From Gimesia fumaroli (GTDB lineage: Bacteria > Planctomycetota > Planctomycetia > Planctomycetales > Planctomycetaceae): a DNA stretch of 64,000 nt. Shown here piece by piece: positions 58,407 to 64,000 of this stretch (positions are counted from its first letter, which is position 1; every line of letters starts with the position of its first letter). The DNA is taken from assembly GCF_007754425.1 (NCBI RefSeq), contig NZ_CP037452.1:7171164-7235163 (forward strand), given 5' to 3'. The notes below the pieces were generated by a model. It ran no database searches and was not told where the DNA came from. It saw nothing but the letters and a program-made list of their open reading frames with translations. A program made the translations under genes and the position numbers.

Positions 58407-58794
58407 GTTGTATGGCCCTGAATTAATTTGAACTGTTTCATCCAGACACAGATCATGCGCCCCTGCAACAAAACATCACCTAAAGCTTTATTTAACATAC
58501 ACTTAAACCATGACCACAGTCTCAGCGATCACCGCCATTCGTATACATTCCGCCGTTCAGTTCTGTCCCGAAACACAGATTCTGTGCGTTTGGATAGACA
58601 TTCTATAACCCAGCAGACGCGGCGAATCACTCAATCTAACAAATTTCACTAAACAAATTTCTACAAATTCCAAAATAAAATTCGAAATTCAATCAGCCGC
58701 AAAACGCTGGCAGCCGTTCCCCTTCTTTTCAGAATCCGGCTGATGTGTATAATCCGCTACGAGTTGAAATTGACCTGAACTGAATGGAGTAAAT
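58407..58794. other. Intergenic region between giant gene 3 and terC
   Basis: About 390 bp of AT-rich sequence with no gene supported. It must carry the promoter of giant gene 3 (leftward) and of terC (rightward). The only recognisable element is a -10 for terC, listed separately. Confidence 0.5.
58748..58753 (+). promoter_or_regulatory. Possible -10 box of terC
   Basis: TATAAT, 41 bases before the terC ATG. The -35 region is poor (CTTTTC at 17 bases), so it is only a candidate. Confidence 0.3.
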
Positions 58795-59556
58795 ATGTTT
58801 GAGTGGTTGGCCAGCCCTGAGGCCTGGATTGCGTTAGCAACATTGACGTCATTAGAAATTGTGCTGGGTATCGACAACATCATCTTCATTTCCATTCTCG
58901 TCGGTCGACTGCCGGAAACACAACGAGACCTGGCCCGGTCACTGGGACTCAGTCTGGCCATGATCGCGCGGCTCATTCTGCTGTTTTCGATCTCATGGGT
59001 GATGGGGCTCACTGAACCCTGGTTTTCCCTGATGGGATACGATTTATCCGGACGCGACCTGATCCTGATTGGCGGCGGTCTGTTTCTGCTGGCCAAAGCC
59101 ACTCATGAAATTCATAACAGTCTGGAAGGAGTCGCGCACGAAGAATCGGGGATGTCCGCGGCACAAGCTACCTTCGGATCGGTGCTGGTCCAGATCGGTG
59201 TGCTGGATATTGTTTTCTCATTGGACTCGGTAATCACCGCCGTCGGTCTTTCGGACCATGTCTCGATCATGGCGATTGCGATCGTGCTCTCGGTCGCCGT
59301 GATGCTGTTCGCTGCGAAACCGATCGGCAATTTTGTCGATGAACATCCCACGATCAAAATTCTGGCCCTCTCGTTTCTAATCATGGTGGGCGTGACGCTG
59401 ATGGTGGAGGGTTTTGGAATTCACGTTCCCAAAGGCTACATCTACTTCGCGATGGCATTTTCTGTCGCCGTGGAAATGATCAATCTGCGCATGCGGAAAA
59501 ATCATGTCGAAGCAGTTCGCCTGCGTAAACAAATAGAAGAAGGTGAAACCAGTTAG
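58795..59556 (+). CDS. TerC family membrane protein
   Basis: 253 residues with about seven membrane helices and both TerC signature motifs: LEIVLGIDNIIFISI near the start and GVLDIVFSLDSVITAVG in the middle, each with a membrane Asp. The family contains metal-related transporters linked to tellurite resistance or manganese efflux, the latter shown for relatives such as Alx and MeeF/MeeY. GGAG lies five bases before the ATG. The end of the gene forms a hairpin. It stands alone between the giant gene cluster and ThuA. Confidence 0.9.
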   Translation: MFEWLASPEAWIALATLTSLEIVLGIDNIIFISILVGRLPETQRDLARSLGLSLAMIARLILLFSISWVMGLTEPWFSLMGYDLSGRDLILIGGGLFLLAKATHEIHNSLEGVAHEESGMSAAQATFGSVLVQIGVLDIVFSLDSVITAVGLSDHVSIMAIAIVLSVAVMLFAAKPIGNFVDEHPTIKILALSFLIMVGVTLMVEGFGIHVPKGYIYFAMAFSVAVEMINLRMRKNHVEAVRLRKQIEEGETS

Positions 59557-59573
59557 CTGATCTCACCTTCTTC
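59536..59573 (+). terminator. Hairpin across the terC stop codon
   Basis: GAAGAAGGTGA (59536-59546) and TCACCTTCTTC (59563-59573), an 11-bp perfect stem with a 16-nt loop that contains the stop codon. There is no long T-run, so termination is uncertain. Confidence 0.4.
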
Positions 59574-59614
59574 AAGTCATAGTTAATTGATCGGACCGAT
59601 CTTTTGAGAATTGA

Positions 59615-60625
59615 TCAGGGCGCCTGAACTGTCGGTTCGTTGTCGTTCCATTTGACTTTGGGAATCGGCTGTGTCACTTTGCCGGTCGCCGCCCATTCGG
59701 TGCCGCGTTGCAGGGTAATCTGAAAACCGGTCCCCTGCAGGGCCGTCGTATCGTGCCCCAGCGTTGTATGGAACACGCGGCCTTTCCCATAATCGATGGT
59801 CATCATGATCGGTTCGTGTTCGCCGGTGCCGCGTTCATCGGGCTCGGAATACGCGGTTGCGAGAACGGTCACATTTTCAGCAGGTCCCCGGAGCTTTCCG
59901 TAAACTTCATCTGCCGGATGCATCCACTCGACAGGCAGCCCTTTCACAATCGGATGTTCGGGCTGACGAACCTTGACGACGACGGGAATTCGCGTACCAT
60001 GCGTGCCCCCTCGACCGGCGGATGTATCTTTGATCCATTTATCATCGCGTAGTCTCAACATGGGCCCCGATTTCTCATCGCGACCGCCCCAACCGCCGAC
60101 GGCGATCATTTTGTTATATGCTGGCCAATCGGAAAACGAATTGTCGGCGGCATGCACGACCACGAAACTGCCGCCGGATGCGACGTAATGATCGAACGCC
60201 TGCTTTACTTCTTCGGGCCAGCTTTCACCATTATAGTTGCTGACGATTACATCGTACTGTTTAAAGTCGGGGCGCCAGGCTTTCCATTGTGCAGGTGCGT
60301 CCCGTTTGATGCGGGCAACCGTTTCTTCCCAGCGTCTCAATTGCTGATCCTGATATTTCGCATCCTCTTTGGAAAGCTTGCCCGTGATCATACGCGGTTT
60401 TCGTGGAATTCCTTCCGGCGTGGTAGAAACTTCAACTTTAAAGCGACCGGAATTCTCCAGAATCTTTTTGAGCAGCGGTGTTGTCTGCTGCCATTTATGA
60501 TTGTTCTGCCCGTCTATGAGCAGCACCGACAGTTTTTCATCAGACGCATCCGCAGCGCGGCACAAAAGCGGACTGCAGCAAATCGCCAGCAATATCAACA
60601 CGAAAGGACGGTATGAGCACTTCAA
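59615..60625 (-). CDS. ThuA domain protein (trehalose-utilisation-like), secreted, TTG start
   Basis: 336 residues. Signal peptide (RPFVLILLAICCSPLLCRA), then VLLIDGQNNHKWQQTTPLLKKIL, the start of the ThuA fold (glutamine-amidotransferase-like class I), continuing with DVIVSNYNGESWP, a hydrophobic FVVVHAADNSFSDWPAYNKM motif and MMTIDYGKGRVFHTTLGHD near the end, all typical. Function in planctomycetes is unknown; it is thought to be linked to sugar metabolism. The start is TTG at 60625, supported by AAGGAG 7 bases upstream. No ATG lies at a suitable place. Confidence 0.88.
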   Translation of the reverse strand: MKCSYRPFVLILLAICCSPLLCRAADASDEKLSVLLIDGQNNHKWQQTTPLLKKILENSGRFKVEVSTTPEGIPRKPRMITGKLSKEDAKYQDQQLRRWEETVARIKRDAPAQWKAWRPDFKQYDVIVSNYNGESWPEEVKQAFDHYVASGGSFVVVHAADNSFSDWPAYNKMIAVGGWGGRDEKSGPMLRLRDDKWIKDTSAGRGGTHGTRIPVVVKVRQPEHPIVKGLPVEWMHPADEVYGKLRGPAENVTVLATAYSEPDERGTGEHEPIMMTIDYGKGRVFHTTLGHDTTALQGTGFQITLQRGTEWAATGKVTQPIPKVKWNDNEPTVQAP

Positions 60626-60769
60626 TGGATTTCTCCTTTATCTCAATGGATTGACACTATCATCAAATGGAATCAGTTCGCAGCGGTGGGGAATCAGACA
60701 CTAAAATAACACTCTCACGCCTTGAAGTCACGCAATATCTGCCCGCAGCGATTGAGGCACTGGGTAGCC

Positions 60770-60821
60770 GCCCCGGTTAACGTCTTAGGTAGCCATCGTT
60801 CAAATTAAGAAACACTATCTG
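60770..60821. repeat. Third copy of the dispersed ~54-bp repeat
   Basis: gccccggtt..aacgtcttaggt...cgttcaaattaagaaacactatctg, about 80% like the tandem pair at 40460-40567 and shorter by 2 bp. The preceding bases (gcccgcagcg ... tagccg) resemble those before the first copy. The ~20-kb separation shows that it is a dispersed element. Confidence 0.8.
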
Positions 60822-60927
60822 GCAATATCACAAAAAAGTTTACAGAGAAATCATACTATCCGAGGCTAAGATGAAACAAGAAGTAACCTAGAATTCAACA
60901 ATACGATGAAAAATCAACCGCGCGCAT

Positions 60928-60964
60928 AAAAAAGCAGGAGCCCCATGCGGGAAACTCCTGCTTT
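60928..60964 (-). terminator. Intrinsic terminator after the peroxiredoxin gene
   Basis: On the minus strand AAAGCAGGAG-(14 nt)-CTCCTGCTTTTTTATG, a 10-bp stem running into a T-rich end, 25 bp after the stop. Confidence 0.85.
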
Positions 60965-60988
60965 AAATGCTGATTCAGCGGGAAAGAC

Positions 60989-61516
60989 TTAGAGTGTCTT
61001 TTCACCTTTCTTCCAGTTACAGGGAACGTTTTCGCCTGTCTGGAGAGCGTCGAGGACACGCAAAACTTCTTCGACGTTACGTCCGACGCTCAGCGGGTGA
61101 ATGGCCATCCACTGGCAGACGCCTTCGGGATCGATCAGGAAGATACCACGCAGTGAGATGCCGAGTTCTTCTTTCAATACGCCGTAATCGCTGGACAGCT
61201 TGTGAGTGCCGTCGGCCAGCATGGGATATTTCAGGTCAGCCAGTTGAGGATCAGCATCACACCAGCCTTTGTGAGAGTACTTGCTGTCGGTGCTGGCTGT
61301 CAGAACCTGGCAGTTACGGGATTCAAAATCGCCGAGGGCATCGTTGAATGCTACTAATTCAGTGGGGCAAACGAACGTGAAGTCCAGAGGATAGAAGAAC
61401 AGGCAGACCCACTTGCCTTTGAAGTCGGCCAGTTTGTAATCCTTGAATGAATCACTGGTACGGTCATATCCCTGCAAAGCAAAATCGGGAGCGGGCTGCA
61501 TTACGTTAACTGTCAT
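60989..61516 (-). CDS. 2-Cys peroxiredoxin (AhpC-type)
   Basis: 175 residues. DFTFVCPTEL contains the peroxidatic Cys50 in the PxxxT/SxxC pattern of AhpC/Prx1 enzymes, and Cys166 in ENVPCNWKKGEKTL, near the C-terminus, is the resolving cysteine. The enzyme reduces hydrogen peroxide and organic hydroperoxides in the cytoplasm, with reduction by thioredoxin or AhpF. No signal peptide. Length and motif order match the typical 2-Cys class. It has its own terminator. Confidence 0.95.
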   Translation of the reverse strand: MTVNVMQPAPDFALQGYDRTSDSFKDYKLADFKGKWVCLFFYPLDFTFVCPTELVAFNDALGDFESRNCQVLTASTDSKYSHKGWCDADPQLADLKYPMLADGTHKLSSDYGVLKEELGISLRGIFLIDPEGVCQWMAIHPLSVGRNVEEVLRVLDALQTGENVPCNWKKGEKTL

Positions 61517-61615
61517 TAGTCTTTACTTACCTTCAAAATATGAGTGAAAATTGATTTCGTGATAACGACGCGGGCTGATTCCTCAGGAATTCAACCCGCA
61601 TCATGAGCGTCTGTT

Positions 61616-62824
61616 TTAGAGACCAGCTTTGATGATCGCCAGTGAACCGGGAGATTTTTCAGGATCTTTCCCCTGAGTTCCAAAAGCGGTCAAATACAGA
61701 TTGCCTTCTTTGTCAAATGCAATCGCAGCTGGCTTATCGAGTGAAACGATTTTTTCGGCAGTCACTTTGTCGCCATCGATTTTCAGTTCGAACAGCCCCC
61801 CCTTGGTGGTATCCACCCAGGAGAAATCAGTTGCGTACAGTTTTTTGGTTTTGGGACTGTAAGCCAGGCCGGCGATATCGCTCAGACCGGTTTTCAGGCT
61901 CTTTTTGAGCTTGCCTGTTTTGGGATCGTAGAATGTCAACAGTGCATCGTTGGCGACATTCATTTCACCCATCTGACCGATGACCAGCTCTTTTCCATCG
62001 GGAGAAAACGTGATGGCTACCGGAGCATCCACGTTGGTAGCTTCTTTAGTAGCGATGGTCAGTTCCAGCGGGCCGGCCTTGCCGTCTTTAATCACCGATT
62101 TGGCAACCCAGCCTTTGGTGTCATCGCCGTTACAGGTAATGAAGATGTCTCCGCCACCGACGGCGACTCCATAGAAGTTGCCTTCACCCTTGGCGGTTTT
62201 GTCGCCGGCTTTGATGGGGCCCAGAGTCTGAACGGCGGTGTCTTCTTTGACCCATTTCGCAACGGGCTTGTCGCCGACTTTGTAAATGCGGACCAGTTCT
62301 TCACCATCGGGACGGCTGCCATCGCCGACGACCAGCTGATCTTTACTCATGAAAGCGACACCCAGAGGACCAACGTTGTATTTAGGTCCTTTGCCGTAAA
62401 CGTCTGTCGGATAGCCGGCGATTTCCAGATCAACGGTTTTGCCTTTGGCATCGTAGCGATACACGCCGTAACGGCTGGCAACAAACACATGGCCGGTGCC
62501 TTCCTGAATGGCGAGACCACTGGGATTTTCCAGGTTGGTCACCAGAGTTTTCACAGTCACAGCCGGTTTTTTAGGCTCTTCCTTTTTTGGTTCTTCTTTT
62601 TTAGGAGCAGGCTTGGCAGCTTCTTTCTTAGGTTCTTCCTTCTTGGGAGCCTCTTTTTTAGGGGCTTCTTTTTTGGGCTCCTCTTTCTTGGCGGCTTCTT
62701 TTTTCTCGTCGCCTTTTTTATCGCCTTTCTCATCAGCGATCAGAGCAGTACTTCCCAAGGTCAAGCAGAGTGCCGTCAGGCAGCATACGCTTGCTTTAAA
62801 AATCAGGTTTAAATTCCACTGCAT
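61616..62824 (-). CDS. Secreted Lys/Glu/Pro-rich protein with beta-propeller (NHL/SMP-30-like)
   Basis: About 402 residues. A signal peptide (ASVCCLTALCLTLGSTALIADE) is followed by about 60 residues made mostly of KKEEPKKEAPKK-type repeats, which are probably extended and disordered, then a propeller from about residue 95 with NLENPSGLAIQEGTGHVFVASRYGVYRYDAKG, VAITFSPDGKELVIGQ and AIAFDKEGNLYLTAFGTQG. The N-terminal repeats could be a spacer from the cell envelope or bind acidic or basic partners. I prefer the ATG at 62824 because AAGGAAG lies about 9 bases before it; the ATG nine bases upstream sits too close. It lies 85 bp after the cytochrome c peroxidase gene, in the same direction. Confidence 0.8.
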   Translation of the reverse strand: MQWNLNLIFKASVCCLTALCLTLGSTALIADEKGDKKGDEKKEAAKKEEPKKEAPKKEAPKKEEPKKEAAKPAPKKEEPKKEEPKKPAVTVKTLVTNLENPSGLAIQEGTGHVFVASRYGVYRYDAKGKTVDLEIAGYPTDVYGKGPKYNVGPLGVAFMSKDQLVVGDGSRPDGEELVRIYKVGDKPVAKWVKEDTAVQTLGPIKAGDKTAKGEGNFYGVAVGGGDIFITCNGDDTKGWVAKSVIKDGKAGPLELTIATKEATNVDAPVAITFSPDGKELVIGQMGEMNVANDALLTFYDPKTGKLKKSLKTGLSDIAGLAYSPKTKKLYATDFSWVDTTKGGLFELKIDGDKVTAEKIVSLDKPAAIAFDKEGNLYLTAFGTQGKDPEKSPGSLAIIKAGL

Positions 62825-62908
62825 GGTGTTCATCTTCCTTTGAAAAGGGGATTTTCAATTGGTTTGTTCGTTTCGTACGATGTGCTTTTCGAAGCAACCA
62901 GCGATACG

Positions 62909-63952
62909 TTATTCAGGTAACTTGGGTGCTTTATGCTCAGGATAATCCGAACTGCCCAGTCCTTCTTTCATAAAAGTGACCAGATCATCCACTTCCTGAG
63001 GCGTCAAACTCAGCTTGTAAATTTCTTCGTCGAGAAACTCGTTGGGAATACCTCCCTTATTATAGTGATCTACCACTTCTTTCAAAGTCTGCATGCTACC
63101 ATCGTGCATATAAGGTCCGGATCGGGCGATATCCCGCAATGAAGGGGTTTTGAAACTTCCCTGATCACCGCCCAGCTTACTGATGGCTTTGCGGCCCACA
63201 TCAGGCTCTTTTGCATCCATACCCACGCCAATATTGTGAAAGGCATTGTCGGTGAAATTCGGCCCCGAATGACAGGCACTGCAAACGGCTTTGCCGAAAA
63301 ACAGCTTCATACCCCGCTGTGCCGCTTCTGAAAGCGCTTTTTTGTCTCCAGCTTTGAATCGGTCATAAGGCGCATCGCCACACAAAACGGTCCGTTCATA
63401 GGTGGCAATCGCTTTGGCGATATTCTCTTCGGTCGCGTCCGAACCGAATACTTTCTGGAACTGTTTTTTATAACCGGGAATCGCGTTGATTCGATCGACG
63501 GCTTCCTTGAGCGTCAGATTCATCTCGATCGGGTTCGCAATCGGTCCTAACGCCTGTTCTTCCAGTGATCCGGCACGGCCGTCCCAGAAATGAAACTTGT
63601 TATAGGCGGCGTTAATCACCGTTGGTGAGTTGCGGCCCCCTTTTTGTCCCTTGAAGCCGGTCGCAAACTGGTCTGCGTTGCTGTACCCCTTATCGGGTGC
63701 ATGACAGCTGGCACAGGAAATTGTATTATCACGGGAGAGACGTTTGTCGAAGAACAGCTGTTTCCCAAGTGCAATTTTTTCGGCAGTGGGAGGATTATCT
63801 TCAGGAAATTCAATGGGCGGCAAACCAGCTGGAACCTTAATCACCGGCTCCTCTGCCTGAACTGTGAAAGCCCCCGCACTGATGACGAATGTGAAAACAA
63901 CCCCTGCTGACAGAGCAATTCCCCACATGTGATGTGTTGCCCGCGCCATCAT
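62909..63952 (-). CDS. Di-haem cytochrome c peroxidase (MauG/CcpA family)
   Basis: 347 residues. Signal peptide (ALSAGVVFTFVISAGAF), then two haem motifs: CASCH (80-84), and CSACH (224-228). Around the first is FFDKRLSRDNTISC, and after it FHFWDGRAGSLEEQALGPIANPIEMN with the conserved Trp and Met region; the second haem domain has PSLRDIARSGPYMHDGSMQTL, typical of the family. The enzyme reduces hydrogen peroxide in the periplasm with electrons from cytochrome c. It precedes the propeller gene and then the peroxiredoxin in transcription. The M1/M2 choice is open: GAGGAG lies just before them. Confidence 0.93.
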   Translation of the reverse strand: MMARATHHMWGIALSAGVVFTFVISAGAFTVQAEEPVIKVPAGLPPIEFPEDNPPTAEKIALGKQLFFDKRLSRDNTISCASCHAPDKGYSNADQFATGFKGQKGGRNSPTVINAAYNKFHFWDGRAGSLEEQALGPIANPIEMNLTLKEAVDRINAIPGYKKQFQKVFGSDATEENIAKAIATYERTVLCGDAPYDRFKAGDKKALSEAAQRGMKLFFGKAVCSACHSGPNFTDNAFHNIGVGMDAKEPDVGRKAISKLGGDQGSFKTPSLRDIARSGPYMHDGSMQTLKEVVDHYNKGGIPNEFLDEEIYKLSLTPQEVDDLVTFMKEGLGSSDYPEHKAPKLPE

Positions 63953-64000
63953 TTCTCCTCACTAAAATTACACCGATTGCGATCCACGTCTGGCAGAGAC
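63953..64000. other. Upstream end of the window
   Basis: 48 bp upstream of the cytochrome c peroxidase start. It contains the ribosome-binding site GAGGAG and nothing else that I can support. Confidence 0.4.

Larger units (their letters stand above)
60626..60988. other. Intergenic region with a third repeat copy and a terminator
   Basis: About 360 bp without a gene. It holds a copy of the dispersed 54-bp repeat and the terminator of the peroxiredoxin gene, listed separately. Confidence 0.5.

Overview
The window looks like chromosome from a member of the Planctomycetota, most like the Gimesia/Planctomyces group. This is inferred from gene families, not from a search. The markers are a DUF1559 prepilin-like protein followed by a small lipoprotein, DUF1080, ThuA, sulfatase and Gfo/Idh/MocA proteins, FG-GAP repeat proteins, and giant beta-helix proteins that start with an LEDRTLLT motif. 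Most genes are housekeeping or surface and secretion genes. I see no CRISPR array, prophage or complete insertion sequence.

Layout. Positions 1-5 kb hold the end of a ketoacyl-ACP-synthase-III-like gene, lptB, and two tandem, greatly enlarged signal peptidases I. Positions 5.1-19.8 kb, all on the minus strand, hold one long respiratory gene block. It is transcribed in the order actA, actB, actC, actD-actE fusion, actF, a small membrane protein, SCO1, then caa3-type oxidase subunits II (with fused cytochrome c), I, III and IV, and a second subunit-III-like protein. This is an Alternative Complex III joined to a cytochrome c oxidase, so electrons would pass from quinol through ActA/ActE haems to the fused cytochrome of CoxB and on to oxygen. 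Positions 19.8-20.9 kb are mostly non-coding and carry a 10-bp tandem repeat.

Positions 20.9-41.6 kb are mixed. They hold a DUF1559/lipoprotein pair, an oxidoreductase, infC with a probable AUC start codon, a TolC-like outer-membrane protein divergent from a GAF-HlyD fusion, an FG-GAP protein, unknown secreted proteins, a DUF58 protein, DUF1080, a sulfatase, an initiator tRNA with its terminator, a beta-helix protein, an orphan and a beta-propeller. Positions 41.7-58.4 kb hold three tandem giant genes (about 2111, 1555 and 1781 residues) with one shared plan: a non-hydrophobic N-terminus with LEDRTLLT, two or three units of CSLREA motif, beta-helix and anchor-Q motif, a cohesin-like domain, a dockerin-like pair of calcium loops, and a C-terminal metzincin-like HExxHxxGxxH domain. 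Two of them share a promoter and leader, and their similarity is mosaic. This cluster is the most unusual part of the window.

Positions 58.8-64 kb hold a TerC protein, a ThuA protein with a TTG start, a 2-Cys peroxiredoxin, a Lys/Glu/Pro-rich propeller protein and a di-haem cytochrome c peroxidase. A dispersed repeat of about 54 bp occurs as a tandem pair near 40.5 kb and once near 60.8 kb. Several starts were moved from the longest possible ORF to codons with better ribosome-binding sites; each entry says so.
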